A DNA stretch of 64,000 nucleotides from Phoronis australis (lineage: Eukaryota > Phoronida > Phoronidae), in contig NMRA01000669.1 of the NCBI GenBank assembly GCA_002633005.1, forward strand, positions 82,800-146,799, given 5' to 3'. The notes beneath the pieces were generated by a model. It was not told the DNA's origin. It made no database searches and worked only from the letters and a program-made list of their open reading frames with translations. Below are positions 1 to 12,300 of the stretch, in pieces. Position 1 is the stretch's first letter. Each line of letters opens with the position of its first letter. Position numbers and translations under genes: made by a program.

Positions 1-1585
1 AAATGCGACGATTCGAACACCCTTTAGACACATGACCATAATGAAGGCAACCGAAACATAATTTCTTGTCCATTATGAACTTGCGTTTGTCATCCATAGA
101 CAACGGTCTAAACGAATCACAATCATTTAAGTGGTGGTCCAGTAAACAATAATGGCACACTGGCGACTTTCTTTCACGTGATGGCGTCGTTTCCGTGGTG
201 GCAGCAAAACTGGTCTTTGAATAAGTCAGCTTGGGTGGTCTTGCCGCAGCTTCCTTCCCGAAAATAGGGTCGTTGGCAGTCTCCGCAGCCTTCTGAATGA
301 AGCTTACAAGCCTGGCAAACGTGACATTTTTGCGTCGTTCATCGCTGTTCACAAAGTCGCGCCATTTGTTTTGCAGATACAATGGAAGTTTGTGAACAAT
401 TGCTTGAAGATTAGGTATGTGATTCAACACCGACAAGTATTCAATCTTCGACATGGCGTGCTCACATTGTTTTAGAAAAACTGAAAATCGCTTAATACCA
501 CTGCAATCTTCAGGCTTAATTGCAGGCCATGAGTGGAGTTTATTCAAGAACGACGAAGCAACCTTGTACGGGTCACCGTATTCACGTTTCAAAGTTCGCC
601 GTGCTTCTTTGTACCCATCTTCTGGATTCATGAAGAGACATCCGGCTACGAGTTCCTTTGCTTCGCCTCTTAAGTAAGAGTCCAAGTAGTATAAGCGCTC
701 TGTGTCGGTTGAAGTCAGTGGTACAATTTGCGAATCGAATGCCATCTCGAATGTCAAAAAGGTCTTGATGTCTCCCGTAAACGTCATGAGATTTGGTGGC
801 GGCAGACGTAATGTTGATAACATACGGGTCAATTCTTTATCGGAATTTTCAGGTTTAGAAATAAGAGACGTAGGTGGCATAACCTGAGCACCTGGAACGC
901 TCTGCTGGGGTAAACTAAATGCTTTTGATTTGACGCATGACCCGGAGTCATTGGTACTTGACGCAGCTTTCAGCACTGCCTCCTCGGCGTTTGCTTTGGC
1001 GATCCGGACATTCAGGGCAGACAACAAATGGTGACGTTTAGCTTCGATTTCGGCCTTTTTTAGCTCGGCCTCCATTTTTAACGACTCCTCCAATGCGGCC
1101 TTTTCAGCTGCCAAACCGGCGGTTGTCATGGCGGCTTTCAACCTGAGGGCGTGTGAACTTTCCGAGGATTTCTTAGAGCACGTTGACGAACGCCTAGAAG
1201 TCCCTCGCGAAGAAGCTTTAACTGAAACTTCGGATACTGAGTGAAGGTTTTGTTGAAGCGAATGTTCCGTTTCCATTACCCACTGGTGTACAGTATCACA
1301 AAATTCATGAAACACTTGAATCTGATCGTGGTACTTCTGAGTCACTGTCTTACGATGTAACTCAGTTGTGATCAACGCTATATGACTCTGATAAGCGTCT
1401 GCAAAAACCTGTATATTATGACTAAATGTAACCAGTTCATCTTTGACTAGATGCAAGCGCTCTGGACTTTCCATTAACTTTTTCATTTTTGTCATCTGCC
1501 TTGTTGCCACAGCTTGAGTCGATGACTGTCGCATCTTCAAGTCATTTAACCTAAAGGTGTCAGCTGCTCCATCTTCAGACGACAT
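1..1585 (-). CDS. gag: BEL/Pao-type retrotransposon Gag, partial (open at window edge)
   Basis: An uninterrupted reading frame of 528 codons runs from an ATG at 1585 to the window edge without a stop, so the product continues outside. It begins MSSEDGAADT, then has a helical, Lys/Glu/Ala-rich middle (about residues 150-220). Next comes a capsid-like region of the DUF1759 kind (about 260-430, with FTGDIKTFLTFEMAFDS and YLRGEAKELV). Two zinc knuckles follow near the end: CHYC-x4-H-x3-C, then the canonical CFGC-x4-H-x4-C. This order is known for Gag of BEL/Pao LTR retrotransposons, where Gag packages element RNA; protease and reverse transcriptase would follow past position 1. The intact frame suggests a young insertion. 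Family assignment is from motif order only. Confidence 0.85.
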   Translation of the reverse strand, partial: MSSEDGAADTFRLNDLKMRQSSTQAVATRQMTKMKKLMESPERLHLVKDELVTFSHNIQVFADAYQSHIALITTELHRKTVTQKYHDQIQVFHEFCDTVHQWVMETEHSLQQNLHSVSEVSVKASSRGTSRRSSTCSKKSSESSHALRLKAAMTTAGLAAEKAALEESLKMEAELKKAEIEAKRHHLLSALNVRIAKANAEEAVLKAASSTNDSGSCVKSKAFSLPQQSVPGAQVMPPTSLISKPENSDKELTRMLSTLRLPPPNLMTFTGDIKTFLTFEMAFDSQIVPLTSTDTERLYYLDSYLRGEAKELVAGCLFMNPEDGYKEARRTLKREYGDPYKVASSFLNKLHSWPAIKPEDCSGIKRFSVFLKQCEHAMSKIEYLSVLNHIPNLQAIVHKLPLYLQNKWRDFVNSDERRKNVTFARLVSFIQKAAETANDPIFGKEAAARPPKLTYSKTSFAATTETTPSRERKSPVCHYCLLDHHLNDCDSFRPLSMDDKRKFIMDKKLCFGCLHYGHVSKGCSNRRI

Positions 1586-1747
1586 GATGAACTATTGATT
1601 TGGTCACTGCACGAACACTGAGCCTGACACTTTATTCGACCATGGTAACAATAGATATTGTTCCCCGAGAACCATTCGTCACGCTCCAGTATTCAGCTGG
1701 TCACCATAGCATTACACGGGTTACGTAACGCAGGCATGATTTTACTA

Positions 1748-2460
1748 TGTTCTGGCGCAGTGTCAGCGAACAATCGAGAGAAACACAGGTGATTCTACGT
1801 ACAGCATAATTCTTTTATTCGTGTGCCGTCAGTACATAGACAAACCCGTAAACTGAAATAAACAAAACCCTGAGTCACTACTACGAAATATAATACAAGC
1901 ACAGGCAGTGACAATATATACAAAACCGTTATTTACATCAACGAAGAAAATGTACAAGTAACGAAATGGCTACATCAGATAAACTGAATCTTATATGAAA
2001 ATACTATATACAAAAACGAACCTAATTCATACACAATACTGCCGTGAGACCGTGACGCAAACTAGATATGAAGTCACGCTAAACTTTTACAATAATATGA
2101 GCTAGAAACAGACTGGTTTGTGAATTGCAATATCAAGGTCGCAGCGAACAACGCCCAAACCCTCGACACGAACCACGAAGGACGAAATACGGCAAAGTAA
2201 ATAAAGCGAAAATACTGAAACTACACGGGACACGAGAGAATGCATTGCACAAACCAGAATATAACGATAAGCAAAAGAACACTACTTACATCATGAAAAC
2301 CCTGCAATCTCGACGATGAAACCAATGCCAGATGCATACACTGCACACAGATACGAAATACGAAATACGAATGAATGGAACTGGCGGGTAAAACGCTTTT
2401 AAATGTCAGTACCACGTGACAAGTTCACAATCTGGGGGGTACTTGAAAATGAGTACAACA
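1748..2460 (-). repeat. Candidate 5' LTR of the BEL/Pao element
   Basis: This segment lies directly upstream of the gag frame on the minus strand. Read on that strand it starts TGTTGTACTC and ends CGCCAGAACA, giving the TG...CA borders expected of an LTR. It contains a TTTAAAAG box about 60 nt in (2395-2402) and an AATAAA signal at 1814-1819, about 65 nt before the far end. The partner LTR lies outside the window, so length (713 bp) and borders are inferred. No clear tRNA primer-binding site follows immediately, which is a weakness. Confidence 0.35.
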
Positions 2461-3068
2461 GGAAACAATACTTAATATACACAGGCAATATGAACGATTG
2501 CGTCTGCAGTAACAATATATATATATATATGTACATGTATATACATGTTGTGTGCAAGTGTGCTCAACCCCTTACAGATGCTGGTGTTAATGTTCATCAG
2601 ATGCAGGAATAATAATATTAAATCTCCAGCATCAAAACAATTAGAACATTTTAAATATCTAAAATTATTAAGATGTGTAATATTAGTGAAAATTAGGCAA
2701 TTATGGCAGTGGTTTAAATTAGGTAATTTCTTCCACTTGTGTGTTTGGGTGTGAATATGCAAATGATTGATGTAGTATCAGTATAAGTAGGAATTAATAA
2801 TCTTCATACACGTAATATACAACTTGTATATTGATCACGTCACGTGACCTACAGGTAAGTCTGAAAAGTTATCTCAGACCCGAAAGGGGAGTTATTTCCA
2901 GTCTTAAATCATAGGTCGTGTGATGTGATCAAGATAAACATGTATAAAGACTAACGTCGTACAAATACGAAATAAACACGCTATTTCATATCAACACAAG
3001 TATGCACGATGCTGTGTTGCTCAAACCTTCAAAAACTTGAGAGAATTAGCATTCCTCATCGAGGCGAT

Positions 3069-3176
3069 GATACCCGGTATTCTCACGATACACGGTATTC
3101 TCACGATACCCGGTATTCTCACGATACCCGGTATTCTCACGATGCCCGGTATTCTCACGATACTCGGTATTCTCGC
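3069..3176. repeat. 18-bp tandem repeat, six units
   Basis: Six contiguous copies of GATACCCGGTATTCTCAC with one to three substitutions in four of them. It lies in the intron about 40 bp past the donor of exon 6 of the coiled-coil gene. Reading frames through it on the plus strand (repeating RYSHDT) are by-products of the repeat. Confidence 0.9.
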
Positions 3177-3217
3177 TCTCTTGTCTCTACTTGATCAGAT
3201 GACCTACATATACATAC

Positions 3218-3346
3218 CTTTCCTTCCGTATCTTCGAATGATTCACCAACACCAGGTGCCGGTAGAAAGTCTCTCTGTTTCAGCAGGTCCAATTCTTTCG
3301 TCAAGATTTCCACCTTCACTTCGAGTTGTTTCTGTTTTTCTAAAGC
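3218..3346 (-). CDS. Coiled-coil gene exon 6
   Basis: Acceptor TTATTACAG then GCTTTAGAA; donor GGAAAG|gtatgt. The 129 nt encode exactly 43 codons in phase 0. The first 25 residues (ALEKQKQLEVKVEILTKEL) are a strong coiled coil. The rest (FLPAPGVGESFEDTEGK) is acidic and unstructured. No stop codon, so a further exon must exist. Confidence 0.65.
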
Positions 3347-6300
3347 CTGTAATAAATTTTGTTTACATATCACCAGTTTGGTGTGACGTCATTGTATGCT
3401 TTTCATGTTGATGTTGAGGAACTACGCCGTAAAAGAGAGATCTAAGACTTGCTTTTCTCGCAAGAAACTTGGTCTACCGAACGATCTTCTCAGTGCAGCC
3501 TTTCTTTGGTAAAGGTCTCTCGCTTCACTTGCGACTCCTAGTGAAATTCGAGTACTTCATTCAGAAAAACTAATCTTGCTAGAAATTTACATTTCATTTC
3601 GTCATCGTGATGAGTGGCTAAATTCTTAAAATCAATAGTCCCAATCAGCCTAGTTTTCGTCAACTTGAAGGACGTCACAGCGAGGGTACAAAGTACATAC
3701 CATTTTGCGAGAGCCCATTAATTTGGTAGTCATTCGGCCAATACCCATCTGATACCGTGTACTCATTTTGTAGGCCTACGCACTAGCAACCATTCAAATT
3801 GTTGTACCCATCTGGTACCTGAATGCATTTCTGTTTGTTCATGGTTCCCTGTGCTGATTTGGTACGTGCCACCGCTTCTGTGAGATAGGAGACCAAATAA
3901 ACTTCATCGAAAGCAACCTCGTGTTTTGTTACTCGCTCCAATAATAACAGATCTTATAGTTGAAAGTATCCAGTGTCACTTCCAAGACTACGTGGCAAGC
4001 GTTCACTTTTCGACACTGCGCCAACTCATCAAAAATGACAAAACTGATGTGAGGCTGTAAATTCACTACAATGCAAGTACTCTGGGTAGCGCATGAGTTT
4101 GTTTGAGCACATCTGGGGCTCTACCGAGCTAATCAATGTGAGAAAGCATAATCAAACAACCGAATCTTAAAGAATTTTACAGTCCGACGTCGCGTTTTAC
4201 AAGAGAGGCAAATATGAGCCTGTGAGCTACATAAATACGTGTTCAGGACCGCAGGAGGTGGGGGGACGGAGGGCAAGGGGCCCCCCAAAAAATGTTCAGG
4301 CGTCTGGGTTAAACCGTGGCAACCGACAAAGACGTGGGACCGGGACAGTCGACACATGTGATAAACACTGGTGTCTTGACTACTATTTGTGATGACCGTG
4401 TCAATGCATGTCGAAAGGGGGTACTCAAAGAACTCTCCCAATCACAAACAAACAGTTCAGCGTTTTTTCGTCTATGGAGTTCAAGTTTACCTAGTGAACC
4501 GTTATAGGTACCTTTGAAATGAGCAAAATACACGTTAATACGAATGCCCCAGCTCCCATATTCCCCGGTTACCCGTCAAGAGAGCAAGCATGCATGCGGA
4601 AATTGCTTATACATGTATAACACTCTTGTTTTGATAAACAAATTCGTTGGTTTCTGATTTACTTATTTACGTATCTGCGGAAATCAAAAGATTCATAGAA
4701 GATTTTTGACAATTAGAAGCTAATCTTGGAAGAAATGATGATGTTTCAGTGAATTTAATTGTAGCCTGAATTTGGAAAAACTCAATGATCCGATCCAAAT
4801 AGTAAATTACATTTGGACGATTTTTGAATATCTAAAACAGCTCTCAAATTCGGACTCACAAACCGTAGATAGAAAAAAACACGTTAAAAATCCTTAAATA
4901 AATAAAGTTAAACTCATTGCTTGGAAAGGTTGTCTTTGCACTTCATTGGTGTTTTAATTAGTTTCCAGTAGTATTGAGCAATGAATTTTTGTTCTTCAAA
5001 ACTGAATTGCGTGCATGTCATGACTAACGTACTTACGTTGAAAATAAGATGTAAATTGGCAGTAGGCCCGGGCAGAATCACAGTGATCTACGGGAACTGA
5101 ATTTGAACTCCAGGCGTTCAAGAAGTGTGTGCATTTTTGAGAAACAGTATCCTTTTCCCCAGCCACCAGAAACTGGACTAGCGGTCGTGTTTTGAATGAG
5201 CATTTTGAAATAGCCCCAAAGACAGTATACCAGGGTCTTCGGGACCTCACCTTTTCAAGAAAACTCCTTCAAGGAATGACCATAATAAAATAAAGTTTTC
5301 CCGAAACTGGATCACAATAAAACGAAACTTGACCTTAGGGCGAGCGCAGACGGCCGGTACGAGCTGCCTGTCTCAAGTTAATCACAGCTGAGCTGATCAG
5401 CAAATAGTTTAGTTCATTGGGAATTTCGTATTTTCACACTGTTAGATCTCAGCTATAGCTACTTGAGGCAGCTCCTCGCTACAGGTCACTGTATTGCTCC
5501 TAGGCCCATTCTTACTCAACGTGTTGGTTCAGGGTTACTCAACTCTTGATGGCTTCATCCCCGGGATTGTCCCAGGGGTGGATCCAGGATTTTGAGTTGG
5601 GGACAGGGCGGATTATTAGTCAAGGTTTTACCCGTCTGAGGAATTCGCGCCCCTGAACTGCCAAATGGAATCTGAGAGGATTTTATGGGTGTCATGGCCC
5701 CTTGGACAGACCTAAATCCGCCTCTGTGCCCCCTACCTAGGGGGCGGACGTGGGAGATTCGGTACAAATATCGTGGCATCGGGATCACGGGGGCGAGGGG
5801 AGTTGCCGGAGGTGGTAGTGATGGGAGCGGGGGGGGGGTTATTTGGCCAAGTCGAAATGATTTGTGCACCCAACCCTCCCCCTCCCCCAATAATTTTTGC
5901 CTTCTTACGTGCCTGCTGTTATAAAACTTCCTTTAGTCAAAGAGATTAACTCTTGACTTAAATCGCATGGCATAATAATATTGGTGTCAAACTGCTCTTA
6001 AGATGCGATTTCTGGCCTCGGATAACTGTTACACGTAAATACGCCATCTAGGCTTCGGTACATGTATGTGTACCTCCATAAGCTGTTTGTCTTTCTTGTC
6101 TTTCTCAACAAGTTCACAATGGACGCTTTTTAAGTTGTCTTCCAAGCGATTAAATTCTTTTTGGCTAATACATGGTTCTTGTTTAGGATAGCTTGAAGAG
6201 CCCGACGACGATTCACTGGCTGAACGTGTAAGACGTGGCTCTTGAGCGCTAAGTTGGACTTGTGACATCTTGTGGACAAAATCACTTTCCTCTGGTGACG

Positions 6301-9300
6301 CCATGTTTCCATGCAGCAATCTTGAACATCAAGCCCAATCTAAAATTGAAGTCTGGCATGTTATGCAATGCGTACATGTAAATTTCGGAGATAAAGACAA
6401 GATGACTCTTCAGAAACCAATACATTATGGCAGTTTTGTAGGGGCCGGGTAAGCCCGAGGTCTACTTTTTGTAGTAGACAGCCACCTGAAATGGCATGGG
6501 CTGATTCAGCATTTTGATTCAGGGAAAAGCGCCAGGGCAGAGTATTTGTCAGGATTTTGCCCGTCAGACTGTCTCGCCCCCGAAATGCCAAATGGAATTT
6601 GGTACAATTTTAGTGGGGGATGCTTGGCCCCTTGGTTCCCTTTAAATCCACCGCTGAATGGGACCCAGTACTGGCTATAAGTACAACAGTGAAGAGACTT
6701 GATGGATCTGTGGTACCGCTAGTAAATATTATTTTGCAGATAAGTCAAATATTTACTAGAATAAACTTCGTACTATTTCTCTGTTAAGTTAATTAAGAGT
6801 GTTTGAAGATAGCTGGAAAATGTTGATTTTCGGAAACCCTAGAAACCCATGTTCTTCATGTTGGTCTTCGAAAACCACAGGTCCGCAAAGATGCGGGTCA
6901 GTTTCCAAATTGTATTTTCCGTAACAGTCACCTGAACGGTTTTCAATTGTTTCTGTAATAATGCATCTGTGCAATGTTTAGCAGTTTCCCAGGTGCCGGT
7001 TTTTGATAATTTGAATTCTGAGCGGTAGACCTACGTAGTATTTAACTGCACCCATGAAATAGTGTTAAAAAATGAAAAGTTTATTATGCCAAAGAATTCA
7101 ATCCAATACATTTCGCTTACACCGTACCCTTTTTTTGTTGTCCCACTTTTTCGTTCTTCCTTCCACCCCGCCCCACCATCAAAATGGCCTGTTTCAAACA
7201 GCACCAAAGGGTTGGCTGAGTGCCTGACTAAATTATCCACATCAACTGTGAAGGATCCATATTCTAAAATCTTTGTCTTCACAGGGTAGAAGTCTTTTGA
7301 GTCATTGACATTATTTCTCTTCTGGTTTTAAATAGTCATCTCTATAATATCTCTGATTTTTTCGAGTTTTGATACACTCTCTATAGTTTCTCAAAATCAA
7401 AAGTAATTTTTAAATCTGCCAGGTACATGTATGCGGAATTATAAATATTGATAAGTTTAATTATTTATCTGTTGCTTCTGATGCTACCCTAAAGAACTTA
7501 TAAAGGGGTTTTTAATGATATGACTCTTGCAATTTAGTCGAAAAACGGCGGAATTGCGAAAACAAGAATTTTTGAAACGGGCAACGGTGATTCGCAGATA
7601 GATTCAACTAACTATTCTCAATCCACTGTCAAGCTCGCGTGTTATTCAGTTTCTCAAAACACAGAGCCGACCCCAAAAGCGAGTGCCGCGAACGACGACT
7701 TTCGGTTTTTACTTACCACAACGTCACAAATTCCTCAGATTCGGCTAGAAACAAGACCTAACCAGAGTCTGAAGAACAACTGAACTGCCCTTCACTACAG
7801 CTGTATTAGAGATCTGGATTGCCGGGTTAGAACGTTCGCACCCGTAGCACCCCCAGAATGCTACGCGACAGGGATAATTGTTAGGACAATATGTAACCAC
7901 GTATCATTCACGCCTTTCATGGGTGCACACAGGGGGATCGGGGGCTCCAGTTTAGCGAATTGTGCAAAAAGGTCCGCCTCAGCGAAACAAAAAGTCCGAG
8001 TAAACGAGACAATAGTCAAAAAAATCCACGGGAAGTCGGTACGAATGCACATTTCCTGTACCTGAACATACATGTAGTGGCCCCGGTTATTTTTTTTAAT
8101 CCGCGTTGATTTTCCCCAGCAAAAGGTCCGCAAACCGAAATCTTCGAGCCTCCTATATTTTAGGCTGGGTGCGAGCATGCCTTTTACACAAAATTGGCTA
8201 GAAGTGCTACATTACCTGCTTCAGGAACACGCCGGGTAATCTTTACACCGAGCTTGCGTCGAGGAAAAACCCAAGGTGGGTTTTCCCCGTCAAACAAAAG
8301 GGTGACTTGATTCAAAATTTATTTTGGTCCCTAGCCAAAATTAATAAACCCAGAAGACACCGTGTAAGAAAATTTCCTGCTATTGATTAAATCAGGTCAC
8401 AGGTACACTGATACTTTAACAACCATACAGTAACCTATAGTTTTAGAAAAAGTCAAAATGAAAGTGAATGCTACATCCTGGTTCTCCCGGCGACTTCATA
8501 AAGTGTCCTTTTCGAGTTTGATTGACTAAGCACCAAACATACACGTGGGCAATTCCATTTGTGACGGACGTATATTCAGAGAAAATTTTGATCAGTTGTG
8601 AAAAAAGTGTTAATGATAGTAAAGCAATTAATACATCAGGTCTCATTGTTGGCTTTCAAAGCGTGTATCAACTTTTTCCCTATCCCTGTTTGACTGAGAA
8701 AATTGCTTTTAAAGGGGTGTGACGGACGTACAAAAAATATAAAAAAATAATTGCAGGCGGTCTGATACACGTTGTACCAGACGTGCGCAGGCCTCGCATG
8801 TGGGCCCATTGCACTGATCACCTGGAAATATTTTTATGCTTTATTAATATATGGTTAAAACCGAGCTGAGGAGCTAGAAACCTGGCTCAAGGGTTTAGCA
8901 GTGTGACCTGGTGGGACGGACGTACGCAGAGAATTTGAATTTAAAAAAATTGACGTGAATTTTCTGTGAGTTGCATTAAGTTACAATTTTTTGTTTTATT
9001 TGATGATTTAGTGGAAAGTTTGCAAAGTACAACAGACTATTTTTTGATGATATCTTCTTAGAAATTTTTGCCAGAGAGCTCGATGTAAGTTGAGTTAGTG
9101 TGACGGACGTGCGTGACGGACGTACGCTCTGTGTTTCTAGTATTAAATTGTTTATTGTGACTAAGATATCAATTCAGAATGATTCAAACTTTTGTAGTAT
9201 TTAAGCTATATCAATGTTTTTAACTAAAATGTACCGATTGACATTTTGCACGAAATCATCATGCTAGGAATACACTATAGGCTTTTGACTTTTCAATACA

Positions 9301-12300
9301 TTTGCTTAAATTTATAAAACAATCACCTAAAACCTTCACTTCCTTTTGAAGAGGGTAAGCATTATCGATGGGAATAAGAGTGATAATCATTATGGATTCG
9401 AGACCTGTTAGTTTTCAGAAAAACCTGTATTTATGCGTTAAATAAAATGCTATTTCGAAACTAATAAGTAAATGTGACTGTCAAAATATAAAATGTGAAG
9501 AAAGTTTAAAACATTACTAATCCCTCCATAAAAACCTATTTTGATTAATTGTTTTTTAAATTAGAGCCCGCCCTAAGCTTATAATGTTTTAAACTATTAG
9601 TAACAGGAGACTGGGCTTTCAGATGAGTTCAGAAATGTTAGTATAGCCACAATTTAATTTTTTGTCTAAGTTTTCGATGTCTGATTTTGTAGATTCGGTT
9701 AGTGTTCGCATGCCGTCCGATAACTTGACAGGGCAGATCGGATGTCAGAACTGCCTTCTTGTCGTCTGAACCCACATCAGATAAAACACTTACCTTCTCA
9801 CCACGATAAGTCTACATTCTACATGTAACTACGACCATTCGATACCAATTTCGTCTATTTCCGTGAGACGTCATACGGAAAATGCCGAATATTGACTATT
9901 ATATCGATCGAGCGTGATACTAACGAAAATTAGGTCTGTATGATGGTAATTAATATGGTGGGATGCACCAACTAACTAACCGACAACGGTTCTCCGCGGT
10001 CCAAATTTCAGATTTCACCACATTTGGCACTCTTAATCATTGCCAACTCCGCCCCATCCCCCCAATAAGGTTAACTTTGCTGTTTTGAGGACAACCCCAG
10101 GTGAGGCAGCCATCAGAATCTTAGGTATCCGCGTTTTTACCTGTTGTACTGAACAATTTTACGTGCGTTACCTATAAAGGTTATGTAGGATCGTAGAAAA
10201 ATATACAATTTTGGCCAAGTTGGGAACATCGTATCCCCGAAATGGCAGATCAGATTCGCATGAAACTTTCAAATGCTAAGCTTTATTCGCGGGGCTTAAT
10301 GCGCGCTTAATGATTTGTTTTTAAATCTTCCAGTTTTGCGTGACGCCAATGAACTTTCCAGGTTACCAGAACAAAACAATCTTAAGGTGTTGAGGCGTCA
10401 CACGGCAACAAAATATTGGCGTACGTAGAGCATGTTTTGAGTTAACTGAAGATTTTTAAGATGCAAAACTCTTTGGAATCCGCAATTCGCTGTATGGTAT
10501 CATGCACACAGCTAGTTAAAGGGAACGCACGGAACATGCTACGGGAAATTACGGGCTTTTTCTAAAACAATTTTCAGATTTTGTCCGTGTTAACGTGCAT
10601 GTTAAGGTTTATAAGTTGCACCTCGGTTCCAATTTTTTTTCAGAAACCACTGTTTACGCCGATTGGCAGTACATGTGCTTCGAGCACCTTAAAATCCGTT
10701 AAATATGTATACTGAACACTGACATCAAAAATCACACCTTGGCATCCAGATCGACATGTACAGTACAGGAAACAAATATCTCTTCTTCAGCTATGCGTTC
10801 CTCAAAAGAAATACTCTTATTGGGTGTCTTTTGCGAAAAGCGTTTGTCGAGAATGTTGCCTTTGTATAATTTTCCAATATTGGTCTTCAAGTTTTTTCAA
10901 ACTCCTGAAACTTCAATGCATCCTGTGTTGTTCTTGTTTTTGTAATAAGGTCTCACATGTTTATTGTTTGGGCTGCATGCCTTGATGCAGCTGTGCTTTA
11001 CAAGTCTTTTGTGTTTTCACCAGTTTGAAATTCCATTTGTTCGTCCCTCACGGGTACAATGTCTGATTAATAAGGGCCAAAGGAGCATTTATCCCTGGGC
11101 GCTCTTCCATCAGAAAACCGACGTAACCTGTATGAAAGGTGGTCTTGAATTATGAAAATTTATAGTATTAATTACAGAAAAGAGTGAATGTTCATTCCAC
11201 GATGAGCTGACCCTCCAAAAAGTGACCTTCCTTAACACAAAACGTTGTACAATTTCACAATGGGATGGGACTCTACTCCGTGAATGGGCCCTGAACGAGG
11301 ATATCAATATAAAGCAGGAAAAGAGCTGGAAGCCAACAGCAGCCCNCCCCCCCAAATATGAAATGGCATACGATTGCAATTCAGGTAATAAGCCGCAATT
11401 TTAATTAAAATGCGTCAATTTATGTCAACTACCTGGTATATAATTTCAAAATGGAACAAAAAGATAACAAACAACTCTAACACCCCTTGCCAGTTAGGTT
11501 TCCCCGGAGAAATGCAATGCCTTCTTGTACATGTATGTAAAATTGGAACAAACTTACACTTGAAAATCTGTTTCGTTGTCAATGTATTTTTCTCTTCTCC
11601 GCTGCCTCCGGTCCCTAGGACTATGCAGGCTCCCGGTTTAACCTAACTCCTTCATATTATCCATGTGGAGAATTTCTCGCTTACACTGGTCATCGCTCTG
11701 GTTCCCTAAGCCCCAGACAACTGTTACGGTGGCATTCAACACCCCCTTTGTATTGATGTAGATCTGANATCTGAGCGCCCCCCCCCCCTTCGGTTTCAAG
11801 AGCCCTGAATGACGTGTTTGTAGTTCGACTCTTCATTGACGCACGGTGATTGTACTTAATACATGCGCGCACCCGGGGGACTAGGGGGGCTCGAACGAGT
11901 CCCCCATTTGGCGAAGTGGGCAAAAATGTCCGCCTCAGAGAAACAAAAAGTCCGAGAAAACGAGACAAAAGTCCACTAAAATTCACAGTCCTGAGCGGGG
12001 CACATGTACCCCGTTCTTTTTAGTCCCCCGCGTTTTTTGTTAGCAAAAATGAAAAAAGCCAGAAATTCGAGCCCCCATATCAAAGGCTGTAATTGACACC
12101 TTATTAAAATCATTCTCAGCAATTATGTTGTGCTATCGTTAAAACGCACTAAATCGGAAGAATAGTCCGGTCATAGTCGTATGCATGTGTTGATGGTGGG
12201 TTTGTTCCACTTTTTGTACAGCAACAGTTCCCAAAGAAATTTGGAATGCGCTAACTTCACAGTTGTTACGAAATATTGGGTTCTAAAAAGACTCCTGTTC

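Larger units (their letters stand above)
3347..6073 (-). other. Intron 5 of coiled-coil gene
   Basis: 2.7 kb between exons 5 and 6. It contains an inverted repeat (5358-5479) and a MITE (5573-5726). Short frames near 4130-4530 overlap on both strands and match no known domain. Nothing else was recognised. Confidence 0.5.

Noticed and set aside
3009-3411. Plus-strand frames with repeating RYSHDT / GILTIP
   Set aside because: Pure products of the 18-bp tandem repeat. The real coding exon here is on the minus strand.
4133-4533. Minus-strand 102-codon frame with Pro-rich stretch
   Set aside because: The Pro run comes from a G-rich low-complexity tract, competing frames exist on both strands, and there is no domain.
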